This document shows, piece after piece, positions 20,546 through 32,219 of a DNA stretch of 64,000 nucleotides (the first letter of the stretch is position 1; each line of letters begins with the position of its first letter). The stretch covers positions 6,835,001-6,899,000 of the forward strand of contig OX335656.1 in assembly GCA_946894095.1 (NCBI GenBank), in the 5' to 3' direction. The position numbers and the translations under genes were made by a program. The notes below the pieces were generated by a model that was not told where the DNA came from, searched no databases, and worked only from the letters and a program-made list of their open reading frames with translations. The stretch comes from Incurvaria masculella. Lineage: Eukaryota; Arthropoda; Insecta; Lepidoptera; Incurvariidae.

Positions 20546-22084
20546 GAACTACGAAAGAATAATCCTTAAGGTATTAACCATTCATATCCAAAAAACAAAT
20601 CCTTTTGAAATTCGTTTTTTTATTGTATTCTAGAAATGGTCTACCCGGATCAATACCTCATATTTTTGTTCTCTTGCGTCGTCAATCTTCGCGCTTCAGA
20701 TGTTAAAAATATATCACCATGCCCCTTTTTTTACATTTCGTCATGTCTTTGTTATTCAGCAGGTCCGTAGTTTTAATTAATGTTTCACATTCGATGTAAT
20801 CGCTAATCCATTTGGATCCCATAGCCACAGCTTGACTGACCATTTGAACCTCGTGCGACCCACCATGGAGTCCTTAATTAAATTATCATAATACCGTATC
20901 CTTGCGACTCTAAAAGAGAGACCAACATGATTCCCTAACTTCAAATTGGCGAACCCGTTCAAACTTTTAGTAAAAGTAGAGTTTAGGAAATTTGTTGATA
21001 CGCCCCTATTTGTCTCGGTACATATAAACTGTAAGAGGGCTTAATAAGTACAAAAAATTACAAAATCAATTTGAAAAAAATAGTACGACAATATGAAAGG
21101 ACATATCAAAACATTTATTAGGATTAAGACGACAAAAAAAGGGGTTTCTAATGTTTGCTTGGATAACAAAACGTTTCTAGAAAATGGCGTCGACATTATT
21201 CTAAATGGTGTGTTAGGAAAAATTTAAAGTATTTTCTTTCTTTTTTTCTATGTTTGTTACTTAAAATACCATGCAAGGAAAATTGATGTAAATATATTTT
21301 CGATATTGCGAATTTACTGTCATCCACGTCTTTGCATGTTTTGTTTCCAGTTAAGTTAAAATAATAAAATCATAACTAAGCTAAGCTTTTCACTGCACTA
21401 TACCAAGTGAAATATACTTATTTAAGGCCTGTTTTTTCAATGCTCAGATAAACAGCCCGATAAATATTCGACGGATTTATTTACGCTTCTGCTTATCCAT
21501 CCGATATAGTAAATCCATATGTTTATTAGTAACATTAAAGCCAGATAATTTTAATAGAAGATTTAATTCTCCGGCAATGACTATCTGTCTTTTGACAAAC
21601 GTGAATTTGTACTATCAGTGTGATAAGTTATATCTGAGGATTAAAAGATCGGCCCTAAGCTATTTAAAAATACATAAGTGACGCCACGACACGAAGGATA
21701 GCGTCAACATTGGCTGGTGTGCGACGGAGCGACAGAGACGTCAGGTTTAATGGTGGGTTTGCTTTCATCAACTCGACAATTAGGCTGAACGGGAAAATTT
21801 CGCATTTTGCCAACGCGCCGCTGCCTCGGACCCCGCACAGAACCAACCAGCAACGAATGGATCCTTTCATGACGACATTAAAGTAAGTACGTATTTTATA
21901 TTAAGTCGACCCCATCATTCTAAACATTTTAGGATATCGATATGACACGGTCGTCGTTTTACAATATCAGTATTAACTTCAATGAAACAAATGTGAGGCA
22001 GTCACATTATCTCTGATGGTTTATTATCTGTGGCGGACTTGGTTTTCTCTACATTTGAGCTCTGATTCGAGCATTTGACTCGGA
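20546..22084. other. Intergenic
   Basis: AT-rich. A minus-strand frame (20777-20962, 61 codons) contains GNHVGLSFRVARIRYYDNLI. It has some protein-like character, but I cannot assign it and see no continuation. A GC-richer patch lies at 21680-21870. Confidence 0.4.
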
Positions 22085-22365
22085 TCTCAGTGCTGCAGGG
22101 AATGGCCTTGCATAGCAGAGGCCATTGGTTCAAATCCCCGCCCGTTCATGCATCACTTTATTTCTCTTTCTGAGTTGGATAAGGCATTTCGTAATGAATG
22201 CAAGCCGATTTATGGTTCCGGAATCCATGCTAAGCGGTAGATCCCTTTCCATTACTAGCTAGTAGGGTTAAGCCCTATTCGGTTGGTACCATCGCATTGG
22301 TTCTAGTCTAATGTAGTCATGGTCATAGAGGGAGGGTCCTGGCGAGGCAACTAATCCCTTAAAAA
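22085..22365 (+). mobile_element. SINE family A, tRNA-type head, diverged body
   Basis: The head contains CAGTGCTGCAGGGAATGGCC and a perfect B box GGTTCAAATCC. The body is collinear with other copies (TTTCTCTTTCTGAGTTGGAT, GGTTGGTACCATCGCATTGG) but lacks the last 80 or so bases. The head is clearly different from that at 31809, closer to the copy at 17110-17500. Confidence 0.74.
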
Positions 22366-24269
22366 TCTCTGACCACTGTGTCTGACATTTTTTCAAATTT
22401 GTCAGCATTGATATGAAGAATGAGAACCGCGAATATCACTGCGTATTTTTCTCAAATAGATTTCTTACGAAACAAATAAATATAAGCCGAGACATTAACG
22501 CAAACAAACCAAGTTAATCGTAATTAATGCATCGAAGATCGTGAGATACACCTCACGACAATCTCGAAGAAGAATCAGCGAAATTCACTTAGGCTTAGAG
22601 CCTTGGGCGTTGAGTTCTGGCATAGAAAAAACAATAGCGTCCCCGCAGTCGCCCCGCCAATGTATTCTCGGAGAGCAAGGAGGACTTTAATTAAATGTTT
22701 GATATTCTAATGGGCGGCCTGCGAAGAATGACCGCCCTTTCGTTTTGGACAAAATTAGGAAGTTGAAAATGTTTGAGTGAGGCTCCGCTGCCTCCCCTCA
22801 CCTCCTGCCCTCCCGCCGCCGGGCTCTCTCGCTCCCTCGCGTCGCCACCTCCCGCCGCTAGATGGGGCGCGGGGAGTGAATGAAATGCAGAATGTACCCG
22901 AGGGTCAAACTCTAATTAATATAAATCCTTAGAAATAATAAGTCGAGAAGTTAGTTTAAGTTGATTTACTTGGCCTGGTATGGCTAATTTCCCCAGTGGT
23001 ATTACAACCAGAAGTGGAACATGTGAAGAAATATTTTATGTAACGCCTAATTTTAGATAATCGGTTGATGAAATTTTTATTTAATTCAAATAATTCGAGT
23101 TCATCGAAGTCGATGTAAATTTATAGAGAATTATAAATTTTATAATCTTTAATTTGTTAATTATCAAACATAGAAAATTTTTAAGCAATGCATTTCGCTA
23201 GAAATTATAATATTAGACTGAATTATTCCCTGGTTTTTAATCCTCAATTCAAAGGATTAAGTCAAATTCAAACACTTTCGATACAAATACCGAATATCGT
23301 TCGTAGATTATTTAAATATACACGATGAAAAAGAATAGGTATTGGTACATTGCATAAACAGATGTAAGTAATTACGTAAAGTGTAAGGAGAGAAAAAAAT
23401 AAAATGAAGCGACGTGACAATTACTAGGTAGAGTAAATAACTGTCGAAACATGTGAGGTAGCACGGATGTGGAAGGAGGAGGACTCCCTGCCATCGGGCT
23501 CGCATAGTGTAGGAAGTCACAAGTGAACTGAGACGTTAGATGTATGGCTAGCCCACGCTAGCCTGACGCCAACCTCCGAAGTATAGTAATCTTGGGGTTA
23601 TTTTTATTGTTATCTCCGCGTCTGGGGACAAAATAAAAATTTAAATATCAAAGTTTGGACTATTATCTAGTGTACGATAGCAAAGTTTTTTTTCTTCACG
23701 AGTACTTTTCTTTAATTTATTATTATATTAGCTTCTTTAGTAATTCATTAAACAGTAAGTCAAGAGATCCAGGTGTTTAATTCATATTGCCAGAGCTCAG
23801 CCCCCAAGTTATTTTTTTAATAAAAAAAATGTAAAAATCTATTTACTAGATTTTTGAGCCGGTACTTGGAAACTATAATAGCTTTAAACAATTACAATAT
23901 TGTCTGGTACAATATCACATATTTATCCAGTAAATAAGCGTGAAACATATATTTATCCAATAAAAAAAATATATATATAAAATATAAAACATAAACTTAA
24001 ATTTCACTTCCTCATCAAGCTGCGAACTCAATCCTGACGCACATAAAACAATAAAACCTAACGCAAATACAATGCATTCGGAGGTTGCCATTATCGTTTG
24101 ATTTAATACGTTTTTAACGCTACATCAAGGACTCAAAAATATGCTTATTATGGCCATTTTCTTTGGAAACAAAAATAAATTATTTGGTGCGGATATACCT
24201 GAAAAATAATTAATTTGGTGCGAATATACCCGAAGTTAAATCATAACAAATTTGAGTGAGTAAAACCGC
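22366..24269. other. Intergenic with GC-rich patch at 22620-22900
   Basis: The patch (CCCTCCCGCCGCCGGGCTCT) has no frame. The region 23300-23580 has mixed composition and may be an old retroelement tail, but no diagnostic motif is present. Confidence 0.4.
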
Positions 24270-24410
24270 TAGCACATTGGTCAGACGATATCAGACAGCA
24301 GGTGACAACTGGCGAAGAAAAACAGGAGACCGCACAACTTGGCGAAGTCTGGGGGAGGCCTACGTCCAGCAGTGGACAGCAAACGGCAGAAAAATATGAA
24401 GAAGAAGAAA
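24270..24410 (+). pseudogene. Non-LTR reverse transcriptase C-terminal remnant, frameshifted
   Basis: Frame 24304-24399 encodes DNWRRKTGDRTTWRSLG then EAYVQQWT and ends at a TGA. Just upstream, in another frame, WSDDI is visible, so one or two bases were lost near 24297. The protein end is the same type as at 4417-4527. A GAAGAAGAAGAA tail follows the stop, typical of such LINE ends. Confidence 0.75.
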
Positions 24411-25329
24411 TTTTAGTTTGATAAATTGAGTACTGTCTGAGAAAAAACGAATAACTCACGGCAACCTAGCGTACGCAGCCTTAAAAACGGCCCGTAAGCT
24501 GTGTTCTCCAAACAAACGTAGTTTACTAATCGTTTGAAAACCACTTGTATTTGTATTTCATTTTGTCAAATTGGTAGACAAGCTACACTCAGACAGGTAT
24601 TTTTTTCTTATTTTAAGGCATAGATAATAAGCATTTACAACATCGAGCTCGACTCAACTCGTAACAGTAACATGTTTTCCGTCGTGAACTTTCCGCTCGA
24701 TCCTGCGCCCGCGTGCCCTGGGCCCTGCCCCTCCGGCCCGCGCCGCGTCCCGCACTACCCCGCACCACCCCACCCCGGCCGCGGCGCAGAGTGCAGCGTG
24801 AATGAACACAGCTAACGACGACCTGCGTTTGCTTTTCATTAAAATTGTTATTTGCCTTGCTCTGAAAGGGAGCCACCCACTGTCTGCGGGCGGGGGCAGC
24901 TAGCACGTTAAATTGCCTTCTGTCCGTTTGGATTTCGTTAAAATAACTGGACTAGAAGTGGCTTAGTTATCAAACGCTCCATGCATAATGAACTAGTTAG
25001 TGAAGGCGCGGCGAGTGTATTATCGAGGATTTGTCGTAAATTTGATATTTTTGAAACAAAGGGTCTTAAATTTAATATTGTGTAACGTGGGTGGGGGTGT
25101 ACTTATAGGCGAAAACGCCAATCCTTTAGTTAAGTTATCCTTTCATTCAAATTATTTACAAACAAAATCACAGACACATAATTTCATAATACGTTACTCG
25201 GCACTTCGAAAAAATATCTCCATACTATCTATAATATAAAATTGCAATATCAACCAATATTGTCGTCTTTCGTGATAACCGAGTTTCCGTATAAATAATA
25301 TTCCGTCTTGGTTTATTGTTTGATCCCAT
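24411..25329. other. Intergenic with CpG-rich patch at 24680-24810
   Basis: The patch (GGCCCGCGCCGCGTCCCGCA) yields 60-97 codon frames on the minus strand without motifs. The remainder is AT-rich. Confidence 0.4.
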
Positions 25330-25512
25330 AAATAATTAATTGGGTCCTTAATCCAGTAAACTGTGGAATGCAGTCTGTGGCATGGTACCTATGTCCCCCA
25401 AAGTTTAAACATGGTGCAAAGAAATACCTGGCTGGCCGGCATGGTTTTCGCAGCACCTGTATAGGTTCGAAAGCCCATGGACGTTTTGAGATCTTACGTA
25501 TGCCGTACATAA
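25330..25512 (+). pseudogene. LINE 3' remnant (HPFTV type)
   Basis: AAACTGTGGAATGCAGTC corresponds to the LWN motif region. Downstream come CCCCCAAAGTTTAAACATGG, ACCTGGCTGGCCGGCATGG and AAAGCCCATGGACGTTTTG, matching the 3' end at 29930-30030. Coding capacity is lost. Confidence 0.62.
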
Positions 25513-26589
25513 AAACTTTTAAATACGTAATATTGACATGTATTACGATAAAATAATCCTAATCACCTTTTTAGGAATTCCCTTTGATCCATTACTCTAA
25601 GCTATGTTTTTTACTAAGATATTCAATATCCAAATTAAAATATTTTCCGTGCAGCGTGTTTTGTGTACGAGTACATCACCGTCGTGAGATCGATTTAAGA
25701 ACCATATTGATTGGTACATCCGTAGGCAGTATATACGTTCCTAATTATAGATATAAAACATATTTTCCTAGTATCGCAAAAATCAAAACGGACAGCGAGC
25801 GACATGTCCAGCCATAGGGCATTTGCCGGGACGCTGTCCGAGCATAGGAAACGTCCGAAATAAAGGAAATAAAATGTTTTATTTTCTTTTCATTCAGAGA
25901 GCTCGGAAGGATTTTATGCGCTCCTTTTAGTGGAAAAATCTTATTACCATCCTACTTAAGGGATTAGAGAAGTGCCGTCCTAAGACTGCGCCTCTGGGGG
26001 ACGGGGGACGGAGGGGGACGCGGCACGAGGAAAAATGCGAGCGCTCTGATGCAGCGCTTATCCGTTTAAACGAACTTCCTCTTGCGACGGTACTTTAACT
26101 CTAAAATTATCCATTTACGAAAACGTTATAAATTCGTACATTTTTCGGTGCAGATGCTTGGCTCGCACTGACTCTTCTCCCAACCATGACGCTATGGTTA
26201 CGAAATCAAAATTGGGCTAATCACCTTAACAGGATTTCAGGTTGGCGATTGGAGAAGAAAAATACCCTCCTTGACTGACCGCATGTCTTGCTTTCAATGT
26301 CTTCGTAAACTTAGAGGCTTGCTGCTTTCTGTAACCCACTGTCCACGTAAAAGTTCTTGACGTAATACTCCGCCAAATTTGGCTCAAAACATAAAGGAAG
26401 TGGATCCTTCCATCCTTTCTCTTTCAGGTGGATCGGCTTACTCATCACTCTCAGAATTTCCAGCTTAGTTTATAAATTGTTTTAAAACTGTATTAAACTG
26501 ATCTCTTTAAGTGAATAATCACGTTCTTTGAGATAAATATTGATTCTATAAACACAACAAAAACTCTAGCAGTCGTATTGAGTCGTATT
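25513..26589. other. Intergenic
   Basis: Short GC-rich island at 25980-26060 (GGGGGACGGAGGGGGACG). No gene, repeat family or RNA recognised. Confidence 0.5.
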
Positions 26590-27020
26590 CACTACGTATA
26601 ATATTCACAACGTATAATAGTATTTTTTTCCAAAAAATTAAAACCATGCATATCGTATAATATTCACAACGTATAATGTTATACGTTGTGCATGAATAAA
26701 GTTTAAAAATAAAATCAACTATTTGCATCATGCAGAACGTATAATAGTCACAACGTATAATATTCCTAACATGAATTCACAAAAAAAGAAAAAGGATTAT
26801 ATATAGAAGAAGGATTATATGATATGCATGGTTTTCTTTTTTTGTTAAATAAAGATCATAATATTATACATTGTGACTATTATACGTTATGCATGGAGAA
26901 ATAAGTAATTTTATTTTTTAAACTTCTTTATGCACTACGTATAAAATTATACGATCTGCCGATTATACGTTGTCCATGGTTTTAAAATTTAGTTAAAATA
27001 TGACATTATACGATCTGCAT
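26590..27020. repeat. Cluster of inverted and direct ACGTATAAT motifs
   Basis: The nonamer ACGTATAAT or its complement occurs about ten times. Examples are 26594-26602, 26610-26618, 26669-26677, 26737-26745 and 26753-26761, plus reverse forms near 26678-26687, 26874-26886 and 26960-26972. CACAACGTATAA (26665-26676) forms a perfect 12-bp palindrome with 26679-26690. A 35-bp block at 26729-26763 is repeated inverted at 26861-26895 with two mismatches. CATGCA and CATGG flank several units. There is no coding potential beyond an AT-rich frame at 26546-26731. Confidence 0.88.
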
Positions 27021-28477
27021 ATTAGACGTTCTGCCGTTCCCCCGTCGGACCCCCGAGGACCTGTCAAAACTTAGTGCGAGATTAGAACCGGACTAACCAT
27101 ACAAAACCGGTTTAGTCCGGCGGATTAAAGTTAGTCTGCCCACTCTGAATACAGTGGCAATTTAAATCGCACTCAAGTTTTTTACAATCGACTCGTCACT
27201 AAGCATGATAGCTCACTCCATCACACACGTATCGTCTTCTACTTATTCCCCCTTCAATATTTACAGAGACTGCGGCAAAGTAATAGAGTTGCACATTAAG
27301 TAGCGCTCCACCCGCTGTCCGGGGGGAAGAGGGGCGGGGACAGGTCGCATCGTCCCCCGAGGAAGGTCCCATATTGATTCGCGGGTCCTCCCCTATCACT
27401 CACAAATCGCAGGAGCGTAAGTAGCGTCTAAGGACCACCTCGTAGTCGCACCGGAGGCGAGGGTGACGGCGTGTCACTGGATGGTGCGGTGCTGTTTGTA
27501 CCTGGAAATGTTTCGGCTGAATCGGTCCTTGCGTTGGTGGTAGTTTTGATAGTTGTTTGGATGTACACAGTGACATGTACCGTCTGTTCTTTTGGAGGTT
27601 TTTGATCTTTAATGCTCTATTTATTGTAAAAGCTGTTACGATGAAGACACGTATTTTGCGTGGTTTTATGAATACATTTACTTATGTCGAAAACGTTGCT
27701 TTAGAGGAATATACATTTTGAAGAATTCACCTGTAGGATAGGCACTAAGGCATATTTTTTAAAAGATAGATTTGATTATATTTTAATATATTATAGGTTG
27801 GGAGAGTATAATGCTATGCAAAATTCTACTAAATGATTGGCTACTATTATGTGTCCACGAGGCAATCCGTTACTGAATAATTAACTTTGCCTCACAATGT
27901 TGAGGGCTGCCTATGATTCGTTCTACATATTATTTCACATTTAGTTAGGAGGAAAATAACGGACAAATTCGAGTCTGATTCTCTCACTGAGGGCTCCACA
28001 CAAATTCAACTGCAAATGTAATTGTTTAATTTTATTTTATGTGATTTACAAATTTATTATTTTTGGATTGTTTTCTTGACTTATGCTGTGACAATACGTT
28101 TTGCTACATTTCATGATTCTGGGTGAACGGGAAGTACCCCTTGAGTTTTTAATTGATTTGCAAGTGTCAACATATGCTGCATGGATGTCCGCATTTTGAG
28201 TTGATTTTTACAGCTCTAAAGGACCATAGGCTCAAGAATTTGATATTCATTTCCACTTAAAACCTCGATGATTTAATGAGAAAAAGAGTTCTGACGAACA
28301 GATAGACGGATAACGAAGTGGTTTTCTAACCCCTGTTTTCAACACCTCCAGTTACCTGGAATCTGATAATTACTTACATTGCTTTCGGTAACATTGCCTA
28401 TTTACATGGTGTAACCGTAAGGTAACTTTGGAATGTTTGTAGCTAGAGGTGGGTGGAAACGGGCGTAACGCTTCCTT
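27021..28477. other. Intergenic
   Basis: 27020-27500 is of mixed composition with an imperfect inverted pair ACCGGACTAACC / GGTTTAGTCCGG at 27087-27120. The rest is AT-rich. No gene seen. Confidence 0.45.
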
Positions 28478-28822
28478 TTTAGGGTTCCGTACCCAAAGGG
28501 TGAAAACGGAACCCTATTACTAAGCCTCCGCTGTCCGTCCGTACGTTCGTCCGTCCGTCCGTCCGTCCGTCCGTCCGTCCGTCCGTCCGTCTGTCCGTCT
28601 GTCACAGGGCTGTATCTCAGTAACCGTAACAGATAGACAGCTGAAATTTTCACAGAGTGTGTATTTATTTTGCCGCTATAACAACAAATAGGTAAGATTT
28701 AAAAATAATTAAAATTAAAGGGGGTCCCCATACAAAAAACGTGATTTTTTTGTACACATTTTTTTACGATGGTACGGAACCCTTCGTGTGCGAGTCCGAC
28801 TCGCACTTGGCCGGTTTTTTTT
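28478..28822 (-). mobile_element. Family B element (GAGTCGGACTCGC / GGGTTCCGTACC) with long GTCC microsatellite
   Basis: A 345-bp non-coding element found five times in the window. If the end GGCCAAGTGCGAGTCGGACT is called 5', this copy is on the minus strand. Conserved pieces in order are the palindrome GCGAGTCCGACTCGC, a GGTACGGAACCCTTCG segment, TATTTTGCCGCTATAAC, CAGCTGAAATTTTCACAG, CTGTATCTCAGTAACCGTAA, the GTCC repeat (about 28533-28602) and GGTTCCGTACCCAAAGGGTG. The frame at 28402-28653, with its repeated TDGR residues, is a translation of the microsatellite. I recognise this element as common in Lepidoptera but cannot name its class. Confidence 0.85.
28533..28602 (+). repeat. GTCC tetranucleotide microsatellite
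   Basis: About 17 GTCC-type units with a few variants (GTAC, GTTC, GTCT), the longest tetranucleotide array in the window. It lies at a fixed internal position of the family B element. Confidence 0.92.
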
Positions 28823-29732
28823 CTTTTGATAAACGAAATGCTAAAAATCTATAAGTCACACTGAGCTCCGAACCTATTAGCTTGACAAATGATATTAACT
28901 GTAGTTAACGTTATAATTTTGTAAATTCCTCTAAATCACCCCACTAATGTAAGCTCTGTTAGATGTCACGAGTACTGCTGAATATTAATATTCCTTAATA
29001 TGAATATGAAAATTGAGGAAAATCAATCAAAACTCTTGGAGAAGAATTTTTTGGATGAGTGAATCCAAGATTGCTGCCTAAAATATTGATCTCCCAGGTT
29101 CATTCCATTTAAATTTTTTCACTTTTACCTCAGCGATTTTTTTATTTTGCTGTAATTTTTTTTAAATAAAACTGTTCATATGTGGATATAGCGTAATAAA
29201 AAAATATGATTTTTAACTTTCATACACGTAATTTAATACTTTCGAGCTATTTAACCTAAAAAACCTATGTTAATATATACCGCCGATATCCCACGCAAAC
29301 ACAACGCCCATTCCGCCATTAATATCCCCCTTGAAACCTGCAAATACCTTCACATCAGAGCACCAACATTCGATGCCACAAGCAACCCACGCATGTACCC
29401 CTATTGTCTCCAAACTACGCAGTAATTTCGTGCCCTATACAAAATGTAGGTGACCCTATTTCGGGACGAATGCCACGTGACTCGATTCAGGGGACCCGGA
29501 GGCCAATCCGTGCGCTAATTTATTTACGTACGGAATAAACACTCCCGAATCCTCACTGAATCAGTAAGTAACTTTCGGCGTAATCTTAAGCATTTACGGA
29601 TCGCTTATGAATTCGGAAACACACTCACAAACACACCCTTTTCAAAGACATCGATTTCCAAAATATCAAAAGATTTTTCTCTTTATTATATCGTTTTTAC
29701 CATGGAAAACGCTCGTCAGTGATGTATAACAC
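28823..29732. other. Intergenic
   Basis: AT-rich to 29280, then balanced unique sequence without a frame or a motif shared in the window. Confidence 0.5.
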
Positions 29733-30050
29733 TGTTCCTCCGTCCCCTTTCTACTATCGCTCAATACGAAACAGACAGGAAATACACCCATTCACTGTCG
29801 ACATAAAAAAAGAACCAACTAATCCTCTCCATCTTTTATATTCTATAGGTTCGGTAAACAATGTAATCGACTCCGTGCCTAGTTATTTCCCTCAACGTAC
29901 AACCTGAGGTTCTTTAAAGGTGTGAAGAAGCACCTGGCCGGCCGACATGGTTTTCAAAGCCCCCCCTGAAAGTTCAAAGCCCATGGGCGTCGTTGGGAAC
30001 TGCACATGTTAGGTCCTGGCGTACGCCAAATGTCGCGTTCAACATAAAAA
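29733..30050 (+). pseudogene. LINE reverse transcriptase 3' remnant (HPFTV type)
   Basis: Plus-strand frame 29719-29907 reads FYYRSIRNRQEIHPFTVDI, a close match to 10355-10576. It is followed by GTGTGAAGAAGCACCTGGCC, GGCCGACATGGTTTTC and AAAGCCCATGGGCG. The motif after HPFTV is scrambled by indels. Confidence 0.74.
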
Positions 30051-31808
30051 AAAACATGTTTAAGTGAATTCCTTACCTGATGACACTCCTGATTCTTAAA
30101 CTCGGAATTCCCAGAATTAGCCTAAGGGAGAGTTATTCTGCGTCGCTTATTCTGTCTGAGTGAAGCAACAAGGGGTGGCTAATTAGTTTATTGGCCATTT
30201 TCCTATTTCCCGGAAGACCCCGTTACGGCGTAGTGAAGAGGCTTTGATGATTATACGCGTTCTCATATACATTCGCGTCCATTAGCCGAGTATTCTTGAT
30301 ATCCTAGTGTCCTAAGCATAATAGCTTGTCTCGGGCTAGTGCGACCTATTTTCGTTTAATCTCAACCTGAGATGATCAATTGAATAATGTCTAGGATGCT
30401 TGACGTAGATTGGGTACAGCCAGTGAGGAACCCTTAACATATTTGGCAATGCATCTATCAGACGATTTGAGTCCATAAAAGCAATATGAATATTATTGAT
30501 GAATATAGCAATATGATAAATATGATATATTTATCATATTCATTCTGTAGGCAGAAATAATGTTAATAACAACAATTGTTGTTTTAGTGTTTGTTGTAGA
30601 GACAGCACCATAACCAGTAAAAGCAATATTGCTATTTTTGCTCGACATAAATGTATTTATTTATATTAGTAAGGTTTTACCAAGAGGCTGACACATTTAC
30701 ATTAACATATATCTGTATATGCGTGAAATCCCAAAATTTAAGAAATAACGAAAGAAACTCAAGGTAATTGTTAAAAAAAATAAAAGTGCATTTGATGCGG
30801 TTAAAAATTTGGATAGATCTAGTAAATCATACTTTAAATTTTATTCATTTTCATTTAATTTGTTATCAATAGGTAGGATACCTACACTTGGACAAGTCAT
30901 CAATCTGTCTGTACGAGATGAGCAGACATAATATATACATAAATATAAAATTAAAAATTGCTTTAATGTAGGCTAAGCGTCGGTTTTCATCGATCAAAAA
31001 AACGTGAGAACATTTCACAAAAACGTTCAATAATTATTCATTTCTCCACAGATAATTATATATTTGTTACTACTGTTAAATATATTAATTACTTAGGTTT
31101 CCAACACGAAGCATTTCACGATGTACTGTATTCAGTTTTGCAGTCAGCGGCGGCGAACGACATCAGGTGGGGTTCCATCGCGTGTTCCGCCCCCCTCTGC
31201 CACCCCCACCTCATCGCTGCACTCGTCCGCCGCATAATTGTGTCTGTCACGAATTCATTATTTATTTATAGCAATATTCACTTATCCACTTTGACCGCAC
31301 GGCCCACCGGCGCTTGAACCCGCGCCGACTCAGTATTTTATTTATTCCTTTGAGAAGAGCGCTGTTTTATCGAAGTAATTCACTGGAATAAATGCGACTG
31401 CATCGTTGGAGGGTATTTAGAGGAAATAATTTGCGATGCGCTGGGGAAATTGTAGCAACATTCAGATGCTAGTTAGTGTTAAATTCCTTAATGGCGAGGT
31501 AGAGCCGTGCTCATATTCCTTTCTCTATCGCATTGGAGTTCGTTGCAATCATTTATGCCTTGTGTGTCTGTACACTTCTGTTGGGCCACACCGTAGCCTA
31601 TGGATATTGCTTCCTATGGATATTGCACCGCGATGTTGTAGGTATTGCAAATGGTACATGGTTGTCGGGCTGATGTCGGGCTGCACATAACATTGGATAT
31701 GATATCTGTTCCCCGTACAAACTTACATCCCCCGTTAAGTTAAATTTTAGCTACAAACGGTGCGAAACGTCGGCCCATATAACTGCGAATTACAACTATG
31801 GTAAGCAA
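30051..31808. other. Intergenic
   Basis: Balanced composition to 30430, AT-rich to 31130 with the palindrome at 30510-30540 and AACAACAATTGTTGTT at 30568-30583, then a GC-rich patch at 31140-31330. An 84-codon frame (31436-31690) has no motif. Confidence 0.45.
30510..30540. repeat. AT-rich palindrome
   Basis: AATATGATAAATA and its exact reverse complement (30528-30540) are separated by TGATA. In such AT-rich sequence this could arise by chance or replication slippage. Confidence 0.75.
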
Positions 31809-32219
31809 GCGGCTCGTAGCCTAGTGGCGCGGGGACTGGCCTAGCGTACCAGAGGCCTGGGTTCAATACCGACATGCACCACTTGTCTTTCTCTTTCCGA
31901 GTTCGATGAGTGCATTTCGTCACGAATGCGAGCTGCTCCATGGTTCGGTATCCATGTAAAACTGTAGGTCCCCTTCCCCTACTAGGTGGGGTTTATAGGG
32001 TTTAAGCCCGCCCGGGTTGGTACCATCGCATTGGATGAAAAGATGGTCGAAGCGGCAATGAAAAGTTGTCCGTGTTTTCTATCCAGTTCAATGTAGCCGT
32101 GCTCATAAAGGGAAGGTCTGGCATGGCACCAAATTCCTTCGGGCATGTGGTGTATTGGGCTAATATCATAACAGTAGTTGTTTGGTATTAGCCATCCATG
32201 TCAGGTCGCATAAAAAAAA
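31809..32219 (+). mobile_element. SINE family A, full-length, tRNA-type head
   Basis: The best-preserved reference copy of the dominant SINE, about 410 bp. The head has an internal pol III A box (TAGCCTAGTGG, 31817-31827) and B box (GGTTCAATACC, 31860-31870) spaced as in a tRNA gene, so it would be transcribed by RNA polymerase III. The body includes TCTTTCTCTTTCCGAG and GGTACCATCGCATTGGATGA, and the tail ends GGTCGCATAAAAAAAAG. A 5-bp direct repeat (AAGCA) may be the target duplication. There is no protein coding; mobility would depend on a LINE partner not identified here. Confidence 0.88.

Noticed and set aside
20777..20962. Possible exon encoding GNHVGLSFRVARIRYYDNLI
   Set aside because: Somewhat protein-like, but only 61 codons, no identifiable family, no clear splice sites and no continuation nearby.
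26590..27020. CRISPR array
   Set aside because: Motifs are unevenly spaced, in both directions and AT-rich, and the sequence is eukaryotic.
28402..28653. Frame with repeated TDGR residues
   Set aside because: It is the GTCC microsatellite of the family B element read on the minus strand.
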